Part shown: positions 54,641 to 63,759 of the stretch, piece after piece | Layout: the number at the start of each line of letters is the position of its first letter | How positions within the stretch are numbered: the stretch's first letter is position 1 | Assembly (NCBI GenBank): GCA_003013855.2 | Contig: ML058466.1 | Coordinates: 2,037,501 to 2,101,500, forward strand | Direction: 5' to 3' | Length of the DNA stretch: 64,000 bases | Origin: Liriodendron chinense | Lineage: Eukaryota > Streptophyta > Magnoliopsida > Magnoliales > Magnoliaceae | Notes under the pieces: model-generated | The model's database searches: none | Told to the model about the DNA's origin: nothing | The model's input: the letters and a program-made list of their open reading frames with translations, nothing else | Translations under genes and position numbers: made by a program

Positions 54641-55240
54641 GTCTAGTCGGTTATTATAGAAAGTTTATTGAAGGATTTTCCCAGATTGCCGCTCCATTTA
54701 ACTCGGTTAACCAGGAAGGATGTGAAGTTTGTTTGGGATTATGCTTGTGAGCAAGCATTTTCAAAGTGGTTGACAACGGCACCTATCCTCACCATTTTGT
54801 CTAGCGGTGAAGGCTTTGTCATTTACAAAATTACAGCGATGCTTCACAGAGAGGCTTGGGTTGTGTTCTTATGCAATAGGGTAAAGTGGTGGCCTATGCT
54901 TCCAAGCAGCTTAAGGTACACAAGTAGAATTATCCCACTCATGATTTGAAGTTGGCAGTCATGTTGTTCACTCTTAAAGTTTGGAGGCACTATCTGTATG
55001 GGGAGAAGTTCGAGCTTTTCTCAAACCACAAGAGTTTGAAATATTTCTTCTTGCAGAAAGAGTTGAATAGGAGGCAGAGTTGATGGATGGAGTTTCTTAA
55101 AGACTACGATTTCACCCTTCAATAACATCCGAGTAAGGTGAATGTAGTTGCAAATGAGTCGAGCCGTAAGCCGCGATGGATAATTGCGTATCTTATGATT
55201 CAGGAATGGAGGATGCTGGATGCATTAAAGGATTTTAACA
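54641..55240 (+). pseudogene. Chromovirus RNase H
   Basis: LPLHLTRLTRKDVKFVWDYA and TTAPILTILSSGEGFVIY (54668-54860), then KVWRHYLYGEKFELFSNHKS and RQSxWMEFLKDYDFTLQ on shifted frames. The usual SDAS and D-HKS catalytic blocks are altered. Confidence 0.88.
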
Positions 55241-55249
55241 TTCAGTTGG

Positions 55250-56733
55250 GTGTGCAAGTTTCTATGGCACCTCTCTAGTCTTGCAATCCAACCTACTTTG
55301 GTTCATAGGGTTGTGGAGGCTCAAAAGCAGGATTCATGGTTGCAAGCCAAGGCAGATGACACAACAGATGGCAGTAGACCAAATTGGCAAGTTGGTGTTA
55401 ATGGTGGACTAAAATTCCAAGGCAGGTTATGCGTTCCAAATGTGGTTGATTTGAAGAATGAAATTTTGGATGAGGCCAACTGTACTAAATTCACAATCCA
55501 CCCAGGAGGTACAAAGATATATCGCAATGTACGTAGGCAATATTGATGGAATAACATGAAAGGGGAAATCACTGAGTATGTGTCAAAGTGTCTCACATGC
55601 CAACAAGTGATGGCAGTGCATCAAAAGCTGGCATGGACGTTTTAGCCGCTAGATTGCAAAATGGAAGTGGGAGCACGTAACTATGGATTTATTTATGGGT
55701 TTGCCGAGGACGTGTCACAGTTATGATGCAATTTGGGTTATCATTGATCAATTTACTAAGTTTGCATATGGAAGTGGGAGCACGTAACTATGGATTTTTT
55801 ATGGGTTTGCCGAGGACGTGTCACAGTTATGATGCAATTTGGGTTATCGTTGATCAATTTACTAAGTTTGCATATTTCCTCCCTATAATGCTACCTACTC
55901 CTTGGATGAGTTATACAAGCTTTATATAAGGGAAATAGTAAGATTGCATGGAGTTCTGATATCTATTGAATCTGATCAGGATTTCTAGGTTCACATCTTG
56001 TTTCTAGAGGATTTTTCAAAAAGCATTGGAGACTTTGCTTGATTTCAGCACTGCATTCCATCCTCAAACTCACGAGCAGACCTAGTGGGTAAACTAAATC
56101 CTCGAGGACATGCTCTATGCATATGTGCTTGATTTCAAAGGGAGTTGGGATGACCATTTGCCTATGATTGACTTCGCCTACAATAATAATTATCATGCAA
56201 GCATTAACATGGCACCTTATGGGGCTTTGTACGTGAGGCCTTGTAGATCTCGAAATGCTAGGCAGAGGTTGGAGAGAGCAGTTTGCATAGGCCAAAGTTA
56301 GTGCAAGAAACAATGAAGAAGATTGCCACCATTAAAGACAGTTTGCGCACAACCCAGAGTTGTCAAGAGCTATGCCGACCACCACAGGAGAAGTTTAGAG
56401 TTTTCTGTTGGCGACCATGTCTTCTTGAAGGTTTTGCCGATGAAAGTTGTTCTGAGGTTCGGTAAGAAGGGGAAGTTGGCTCCTAGGTATATTGGTCCAT
56501 TTGAGATTATAAATAAGGTTAGTATTGTAGCTTATAAGCTTGTTTTACCGCCACAGTTGACTGGTATTCATGATGTCTCTTATGTGTCAATATTGAGGAA
56601 GTACGAGCAAGACGTTTCTCATATTATTGATTGGCAACATTTAGAAATCCAGGAGGAAGTTTCGTACAATGAATAGCTCGTCCGTATTCTTGATAGGAAA
56701 GATCAGGTGCTTAGATCGAAGGTTATAACCTTA
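55250..56733 (+). pseudogene. Chromovirus integrase, first part, with internal duplication
   Basis: GRLCVPNVVDLKNEILDEAN and KCLTCQQV form the zinc-binding part. The block containing MDFxMGLPRTCHSYDAIWVI, VDQFTKFAY is present twice in tandem (55663-55769, 55770-55876). MIDFAYNNNYHASINMAPYG and GPFEIINKVSIVAYKLVLPP, HDVSYVSILRKYEQDVSHII follow, then VRILDRKDQVLRSKVITL up to the MITE insertion at 56733. Confidence 0.92.
55663..55876 (+). repeat. 107-bp tandem duplication in integrase core
   Basis: GGAAGTGGGAGCACGTAACT...GTTTGCATAT occurs at 55663 and again at 55770 with very few differences. Confidence 0.97.
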
Positions 56734-57317
56734 GGGCCTGTTTGATTGAATGTAATTACATGTATTTTCACAGAACTCCTGTCAAATCAACAATAAATAA
56801 ATACATTAAAATACACCACCGGTGTTTGAAAGTGAGGAGTTGCATGGAGCATTTTTCATGTCAGGGTGTGTAATTCAATGCCAAAACTTTGTGGGCCCCA
56901 CCATGATATATGTGTTATATCCATGCCACCCATTCATTAGGAAAGATCATTTTAGGGTATGGGCCCAAAAATGAGGCAGATTCAAAGCTCAAGTGGACCA
57001 CACTACAAAAAATAGTGGAGATTGAACATTAACCATTTAAATGTTCTTCTTGTAGTGTGGTCCACTTGAGCTTTCGATCTACCTCATTTTTTTAGGAATA
57101 CCTTAGAATGATTTGGCGAAATTAATGGACGGCGTGGATGAAACATATACATCATGGTGGGATCCACAGAGTCCCTTCTCATTTTCAATACCTAAAAGTT
57201 GCTTTTGTCGCATCCATACAACCCCCTTCCCTCACAAATTACTGTGGTTAGTAATTAATGCTATAAAGTGTAAAATACACTACAATTCCCCTAAAATACA
57301 TTCAACCAAACAGGCCC
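56734..57317. mobile_element. Tourist-like (PIF/Harbinger) palindromic MITE, 584 bp
   Basis: Ends GGGCCTGTTTGATTGAATGT (left) and, read inward, GGGCCTGTTTGGTTGAATGT (right) are nearly identical inverted repeats. The 3-bp TSD TTA (56731-56733, 57318-57320) is that of PIF/Harbinger. The two halves pair over almost the whole length (CAAGTGGACCACACTAC at 56990 pairs with GTAGTGTGGTCCACTTG at 57052). It has no coding capacity. Confidence 0.93.
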
Positions 57318-57320
57318 TTA

Positions 57321-57460
57321 GTGAAAGTCCAATGGAGTCATCACGGTGAGAAGGAAGCTTCCTGGGAGTGAAAGGCAAAGATTAGAGAGAAGTACCCCTA
57401 TTCGTTCGTATAACAGTACGTTCAATTTTGAGGGCGAAATTTCTTTTAAAGAGGATAGAA
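57321..57460 (+). pseudogene. Chromovirus integrase C-terminal end
   Basis: VKVQWSHHGEKEASWE continues the frame cut at 56733 (KVITL). After a stop come IREKYPYSFVRTV remains and the purine tract AAAGAGGATAGAA before the 3' LTR. Confidence 0.9.
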
Positions 57461-57576
57461 TGTAATGACTCGAATTATTTTTTTATAGAATTGCAATAAT
57501 TATGTGTGTGTGTGTGTGTGTTTTATGCACATGTATCACATCACGCACACAAAATACACTACTCACGCATACACCT

Positions 57577-57698
57577 AGGGGTGTCAATGGGCCGGGCTCG
57601 AGCCTGCCAAAATTAGAATTTTGAATAGGCCCAACTGGAAACAGTTCAAAATCTGGGTCGAGACCAACCATAAGTCTGGCCTGGCCCGTTGACAGTCA
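57577..57698. mobile_element. Short MITE with GGTGTCAATGGGCCGG ends
   Basis: GGGTGTCAATGGGCCGGGC at the left pairs with GGCCTGGCCCGTTGACA at the right. The 5' LTR has no counterpart, so it inserted after LTR duplication. Boundaries are approximate and the TSD is unclear. Confidence 0.7.
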
Positions 57699-59320
57699 TA
57701 CATACACCACACACACCACCCACACCCACACCACATGCGCTGCATGTGCACTCACCCACACACGTACACACCACACAGGTTGTGCACGCACACTTAGAAA
57801 AAAGGGGAGGGAGCATCACTTATAAAAAAAGGAGTGGAGGCGTCCTAGGGTTTCCAAAACCCTTTAGAAAAAGAAATAAAGGGAGAAGGAAACGTGGAGA
57901 GAGAAAGAGGAAGAGACGCAACCTTCTTTTTTATTATTTATTATGTTATTTGCTTTTTGTCTTATCATCATGCTCTAAAAAAATCTTTTGTATCTGGATT
58001 TATGTTAATATTGTTTGGTTTTTTTTTTAAGATTTAATAATGTAATTCTAGAAAATTTAGAGTTTATAATTTCATTTGTAAAGTTCCATATTTATTAAGG
58101 AAAAATCCAGTTTTTTTTTCAGAATTATTATAGAAATTCTGAAATTTCAGATTTATACCAAAAAACCCTGAAATTTCAAATTTATTGAAAGCATCTCTAA
58201 AATTCCATATTTAATTTAAAAAATTCCAGGTTTTACTGTACAAATTCTGAAATTTCATATCTAATGAAAGTACTTTTTAGAATCTCATATTTTATGTGTA
58301 ATTTTTATGAATTCTAGGGTTTGTTATGCATTATTCCAAATTTCCAGATTTGACTCATTGCAATATATGTTTACATAAATATACATTTTTGGAATTAGGA
58401 TGATAGAAAAAGTGTTTGTGATAATTAGCATATTTGAAAATCATAGTTGGATGGATTTATGGACATCACCTGTGCTATGGTGTTATGATGCTTTTGGAAA
58501 TATTGATTTCAAAAAAATCATTTATTGTTAGATTTTGGAAACTTGTATTTGGAATGCCAAAAAATAGATGTGGCGATTGAGTCCTCTGGGTTAAAAGTTC
58601 TTAAAGTCTAAATACGTGGGGCGATTGGGACCCTTGGGTTGAAAGTCCCAGAAGCCCGATTGGTGAGCATGTCAAGATCGCAAAAGGTTCCCACTAATGA
58701 GTGCCTGATAGAGTAGAGGGTTGACCAGCCTACATATACAAATAGGTTACCCATTGCCAATGACAGGTGGGTGAGCATGTCAGGTTGTAAAAGGTTCCCA
58801 TTGATAAGTGTCGGATGGGCTTTTGGGAGAGGGCGTTGGCTAACTGGTGTAAATTGGCCCTGGTATGCAAAAGCTTGAACCATACGAATTATTGTGGCTA
58901 CATTCTGTTTAGTTTTTTAAATTATTTATTCATGATTTTGCTTGATTGAGAAAGCGTTGAATTTCATCGGTTTTAGATTTTCAAGCTATGCATGAGAGTT
59001 TCTAATAGTTTTTTATAAATATGGTTCATTCGGGTTGGACTTATTTTATTTCAAAACTTGTGTTGAGATATGCTCACTAGGCTTTTAGTTCACCCATGTT
59101 ATGGATGTTGAATTTCAGGAACAGGACCTCACTAGGGTGCATGAGGAGAGGATTGCTAGTCATCTTCACTTTCCAAATTTTGTTTTCTTTAGAATTTTAG
59201 ATTTTATTGAAATGGACTTGGAATAAGAAGTTTATATATGACATTGGTTAGTGTTGGTGATGAGTTAGTATTTTAAGAAGTGAATGTTTATTTCTTTAAG
59301 TTAATGTTCACGACTTTAAT

Positions 59321-59322
<2 letters not shown>

Positions 59323-59362
<40 letters not shown>
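59323..59362 (+). repeat. (TA)n microsatellite
   Basis: About 20 TA repeats in the chromovirus 3' LTR. Confidence 0.97.
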
Positions 59363-59369
<7 letters not shown>

Positions 59370-59496
59370 ATGTCTTTTTAATGGATACTATGTGTTTGGA
59401 ATTTGGGTTGTGAATATAGAATTATTGAGTCGCGCCCCTGGGTGTAGGATCTGGGTCAAGAGAATTCGGGTGTCGGATTCAAGGCTTGACAGTCAC

Positions 59497-60655
59497 TACA
59501 TCAACTGGACGTGAAAAATACATTCTTGCATGGTGGTTTGCACGAAGAGGTATGCATGCTTCCATCTACTTGTTTTCCTCGTAGGAGAGGATCATAAAGT
59601 TTGTCAATTGTGAAAAGCGATTAATGGGCTAAAGCAATCACTGCATGCTTGCTTTGGCAAATTCAGCAGTACAATTCTCAAGTTTGGCTTTAATCGTTGT
59701 AGTGCTAATCATACCTTGTTCATCAAGAGACGTTCTAGGAGAGTAACTATTCTTATCATTTATGTATTATCCTCACCAAAATGATGACTCACTCATGTCT
59801 AAAGCCGCTTCAATACCAAGGAATTGAGACCTCGAAAAAATTTCCTCGGCATTAAAGTTTCTCAATCCACGCATGTAGTCCTCTCTTAGTATAAGTGTAC
59901 ACTAATTCTTTTGGGGGTGTAAACCTACGAATACACCACTAGAGCCAAATTGCAAAATTCTTCTTGATGATGGAGATCCTCTTCCAAATCCTCAAGTTTA
60001 TCAGAAGATCATTGGAAAGTTAATTTATCTCATCATCAGCTGCGGAGATATCACACATGCTGTCAATGTAGTCATTTAATTTGTGCACGCTCCTCGAACT
60101 TCCGATCTTGAAGCAACTAAACATATTCTAGGTATTGGAAGGGATCACCTAGTTGTGGCATTCTACTCTTCCCACGATCACCTAAAAATTGAAGCTTATT
60201 TAACTATTGATTGGATTGGTGATCCCAATGATTGGCGATCTACCTTTGGATAATTTACATTTGTTAGAGGGAGTCTGGTCACCTAGAAGAGTAAAAAAAA
60301 AACACCAGTGGTTATTCAATCCAGTGCTAAAGCCGAATACAATGACATGACTCATACCACTTGAGCTCTTATGGCTTAAGAAGCTAATGAAGTTAGGATT
60401 TCAATTTGTGAACCTATGGAAGTTGGGTGTGACAATCAAGCAACTATCCATATATCTAAGAACCTCATCTTCCATGAAAAAAACATATTGAGGTAAACCT
60501 CCTCTTCATTCGGGAGAAGATTGCGTCCAAATAAATTCTCACTCCATAAATCAGGCCTAAAAATCAATTGGCGATGTATTTACAAAGCCTCTCCTACAAT
60601 CTCAATTGCTTCACATCACAGACAAGCTTGGCATGATTGACATCTATTCTCCAAC
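59497..60655 (+). mobile_element. Decayed Copia element, right part (RT end and RNase H)
   Basis: TGGTTTGCACG to KAINGLKQSLHACFGKFSST, VTILIIYVLSS (YVDD lost), IIGKLIYLIISCGDITHAVN, WIGDPNDWRSTFG and CDNQATIHISKNLIFHE continue the Copia cut at 23829. It ends with DKLGMIDIYSPT-like residues and a stop at 60658. A further LTR-like stretch with TATAAGAAGGG may follow from 60656, but there is no second copy to compare. Confidence 0.85.
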
Positions 60656-61239
60656 TTGATTGTAACTTAAAGACTACAGTACTTAAGGTTTTAATTAAGA
60701 GTCAGCTTGTAACTTTCTAATATTAAGTTCATTGTTGTATTATAAGAAGGGATAAATCCCTCTCTTTGTCTCAAGGCAATGAAATCATTCCCGAATTCTT
60801 CAATTCCTCTCTTCTTAAGCTCTATATCCTCTGATTGATCACCTATCACCCAATTCAAGACCAACTCAAGTATCAATCAAGTCTTGAAAGATTGTTGTAC
60901 AATGCCTCCAAGTCCTAATTATTCACCTCATGTGTATAGCAAACCAGCAAAAGCAATGAACACCTAAAGAGTGATGGATGAAACATAGTCTGGGTGGTTA
61001 AGATCTAACTCAACCTTGAATATCATGGAATGTAAAATATCATATGTTAAGCAGTGGGTAAAAATTTGCATATTCCTTTGTAACAAAAAGAGAGCACAAT
61101 ATGTTTAAAGTAAATTCTCCACTTTCTAATCAGGCAGAACGAAAACTAGTGAGCAAATTTTCCGAAACTTCCCTAAACAATGAATGCACAAAGCACTTGG
61201 GAAAAAAAAAAAAAAAAAAGATGAGAAATAAAAGACCAC
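60656..61239. other. Possible 3' LTR remnant and intron
   Basis: TTGTATTATAAGAAGGGATAA resembles an LTR promoter region, but no partner LTR was found. The rest is AT-rich intron leading to the donor side of exon 61240-61503. Confidence 0.5.
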
Positions 61240-61503
61240 CTTTGACGAGTTCATGTCCATAAATGGAGGGGCAAATAGATTGAAGTATTTGACGAAAGAT
61301 ATCTGAACCATGCTCCTCTGAAAATTTAACAACAAATTCCAAATCCCTTGGTGAAAATGAATACAAATCAAACAGCACCGAAGCTCTATTATCAGAACCA
61401 GCTACTTGCAAATCTTCAGGAATAGACTGGGATTTTGAGTTGTGAATTGAAATTGCTTCCAAATACAAATAGTATAATCCTTGATTCTTGTTTTTCGACT
61501 TCC
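61240..61503 (-). CDS. MCM8: MCM8 exon: start of AAA+ domain
   Basis: A 264-bp exon, the most 5' in the window, from acceptor TTTTTTCAG (61506-61504) to donor AAAG|GTGGTC. It reads KSKNKNQGLYYLYLEAISI, FSPRDLEFVVKFSEEHGSDI and SICPSIYGHELVK. PSIYGHE is the conserved MCM lead-in to the ATPase. Its first two bases complete a Gly codon from an exon beyond the window. The next exon is 40 kb away (21247). Confidence 0.96.
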
Positions 61504-63000
61504 CTGAAAAAATACAAACTTCAATAAGCCTATCCTGCACCACGTTAGAGCTTTGATAGGGATAGTGGAGTTGCCACAAATTAGCTGCAATTCACATCCA
61601 TCAAAGAAAAAAGACACGATTGCTTGCATCAACAACATTGTAACAGAAACTTGAATGACAAAGACCCATATGGGAAGAAAGTATCAAGGGTAACAAAATT
61701 CCTATCAAGTCCATGGCAAACATGTTGCCATTTAGACTTCCACTAAGTCATACTTCCAAAATAGCAAGTCAACTGAAATCACTTTAAAAGTGGCACCTTA
61801 CAAAGAATATGAGACAAATCAAAAAAGCAACAGCTTATATCAATGAACTCATGCAATAAAAACACTAAGAATGTTGGATATCAAATAACATCATTTAAGG
61901 ATTTTGTAAAAATATACGCATAAGCAGTCTAGCCAAAATTCCATTTAAACTTGTATTTCTATAAATAAGATGTTGACAGTTCTTCATCATAATCATCAAT
62001 AACACGAATGTTTGAGGTTGATGATGATTGTAAATTTATACTAAAAAAAAAAAATCAGGAACACTTTATCATCATACAGTATTCAAAATCAAGTGCTTAT
62101 CTATCAAGCTTCAGTCTAGATTAAGCCAAGGGCAGGAAGCTTTAGTCTAGATTACACATATGGTAGCATGTGCCACCTATGTTTGACTAGTTTCATCTGA
62201 CCACAGTTTTTAAGTCTAGAAGGCTAAATTGGAAGTAAGTTTAGTGATGGGAGACAGAGAAAACACGAGCAGAAGATGTAGTGGTATAGAGAATAGATGA
62301 GTGCAAGCATGGGAAGTGAGAAGTTTTAAAAGGGAGAGACGATAGGAGAGGGATTACAGGACTAGGGTTATGGGCTTGGGATTAAAAATTGGAAGAAGGC
62401 TTTTAGATATTAATTGATTTGATGACATTAGTGTTTGGGTTTTGGGGTCATTTAGAGTTATTATGCGTGGTGATTTGGGGCTTTTGGTTGTGCGACTAGC
62501 TGTGAGATTCAAAATGAGGCTAGGATTTTTTTCCTTTCTTTTTTCTTTTTTTCCTTTTTTTTCTTTTCTGTTTGACGAGGTTAGTGTTTGTATGACAGAT
62601 TGAAATTTCAGAGTGAAGTTATTAGGTGGTGTCATTTGGAACTTGGGTTTGCAATTGAGTTTTGGGCCGCAAAAAATGAGTTTGTTGTTTCCTTTTTATT
62701 GGGTTTTGTTTTCAAAATAAGGATTTGTTATTTTGAACTGGGGAATGAGATTAGTGTGTTTTAGGATTTGAGATTTAAGGATAGATTTGGTCTTAGGTTT
62801 TTGCATTTTGAGGGTTGTGATTGGGCTTTCAAGTTCCTACAAATGGATTTCAGTGTTTGTGAGTGGGATTGGGTATCTAGAAGAAAACAAGAGAGACGAA
62901 GGAAAAAGGAGGAGAAAAAAGCATGGAAGGTGGATTGCAATTTCAAAATTCTTTTCCCATTAACAATGTACAAAGTATTAGTATCGCTACAAGTTTTGTT
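61504..63000. other. MCM8 intron, no recognised gene
   Basis: No MCM8 zinc-finger or OB-fold exon could be found on the minus strand. The open frames at 62354-62635 and 62761-63073 lack family features. The stretch contains polypyrimidine blocks (62520-62570) but no clear transposon. Confidence 0.55.
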
Positions 63001-63265
63001 GGCCGGGGATATGGAAACAATATCAATATCGTCAATAATATCGCCAATTTCCAAAAATGCAGGGAAACATTAGGGAAACATGGGGGAAAACAATGGAATT
63101 TTTAAATAAACTATAGGAGATGCTAAATACACATATTTGCATATTTAGGAATAAAAAAATTGCAAAAAGAATGCATACATAATAAGTTTCCATTTAATGG
63201 GGCCTACAAGTATGTGCTATCGTAAGACATCAGTCCAATAGTAACATAAAAATGACTAAAATCTT

Positions 63266-63387
63266 TTTTCTTTTTTTTTTTTACACACACACCCTCACAC
63301 CCACACACCCCACATGTGTACTCAAACCCATGACCTCAATGTTGAAACCCACAGAGTCTACCACTGAGCCATGAGTACGGGCCCAGC
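63266..63387 (-). mobile_element. tRNA-derived SINE
   Basis: The minus strand starts GGGCCCGTACTCATGGCTCA. TGGCTCAGTGG is a perfect RNA polymerase III A box, and about 30 bp on GGGTTTGAGTACAC is a B box with few changes. A GT-rich tail and an A-run follow. The flanks AATCACTTAGATCTT (63388-63402) and AATGACTAAAATCTT (63251-63265) agree at 12 of 15 positions, a long TSD as expected for LINE-driven retroposition. Confidence 0.75.
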
Positions 63388-63499
63388 AATCACTTAGATC
63401 TTATTAAACCAATTAACACACAAACAAACTTGCATAATGCATTCATACACTATGCATCCATGCATAAATAAGCATTTAAACACAATACACATGCATAAT

Positions 63500-63752
63500 G
63501 ATCCAACCATCCAACCATCCAACCATCCATGCCATCCAACCATCCAACCATCCATGCCATCCAACCATCCATCCATCCAACCATCCCATCCATGATCCAT
63601 CTATCCACCCACCCAGCCATCCATCCATCTCATACAACCATCTATCCCATCTATCCATCCAGACATCTAGACATCCATCCCATCTATCCACCCAACCATC
63701 CATCCCATCTATCCATCCAACCATCTCATCCATCCCTCCATCCAACTATTTT
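63500..63752 (+). repeat. (ATCC)n-rich microsatellite block
   Basis: CCATCCAACCATCC and variants fill 250 bp. Frames of Pro/His/Ser or Trp/Met/Asp/Gly are repeat products. Confidence 0.97.
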
Positions 63753-63759
63753 CAATAAA

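Larger units (their letters stand above)
23830..59491 (+). mobile_element. Tekay/Del-like Gypsy chromovirus, stretched to 35.7 kb by nested insertions
   Basis: The 5' LTR starts at 23830 and the 3' LTR ends at 59491 (GGCTTGACA), with target duplication GTCAC (23825-23829, 59492-59496). Inside, PBS, gag, protease, RT, RNase H and integrase follow on the plus strand (52150-57460). After removing nested elements and their TSDs the length is about 8.5 kb. The 5' LTR pieces (23830-23956, 25950-26241, 50686-52149) add up to 1883 bp and the 3' LTR without its small MITE to about 1909 bp, so the parsing is self-consistent. The integrase tail resembles the Del/Tekay C-terminus with a chromodomain-like LDRKDQVLRSKVI region. 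All genes are dead. Confidence 0.93.
57461..59491 (+). repeat. 3' LTR of the chromovirus (2.03 kb)
   Basis: Starts TGTAATGACTCGAATTATTT, ends CAAGGCTTGACA. It contains a 0.12-kb MITE (57577-57698), absent from the 5' LTR, and a (TA)n run at 59323-59362. Confidence 0.94.
1080..61503 (-). other. MCM8: MCM8 gene, partial (nine internal exons, two giant introns)
   Basis: MCM8 is a nuclear AAA+ ATPase that works with MCM9 in homologous recombination repair and, in plants, in meiotic double-strand break repair. Nine exons total 1217 coding bases, about 405 codons, roughly half of a usual plant MCM8 of about 800 residues. All exon junctions keep phase: each donor is GT, each acceptor AG, and no stop interrupts the joined frame. 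Motifs appear in the expected order: GHELVK, Walker A GDPGLGKSQ, Walker B CIDEFDKM, sensor 1 [11 protein letters not shown], arginine finger SRFDLVF, sensor 2 ITARQLESL. Intron sizes from 5' to 3' are 39992, 172, 813, 88, 17804, 149, 105 and 84 bp. The N-terminal OB-fold and zinc-finger exons should lie right of 64000 and the winged-helix C-terminal exons left of position 1. The choice of MCM8 over MCM2-7 and MCM9 rests on the LLDRPDE / VSEHIMA and NTSADGTPITARQ signatures. Confidence 0.93.

Noticed and set aside
61402..61638. A further MCM8 exon just upstream of 61503
   Set aside because: The frame across 61504-61638 (FFDGCELQLICGNS) has no MCM8 similarity and the acceptor at 61504 with correct phase explains the conserved part.
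61504..63100. MCM8 N-terminal exons (zinc finger, OB fold)
   Set aside because: No Cys-pair or OB-fold motif on the minus strand; they must lie outside the window.
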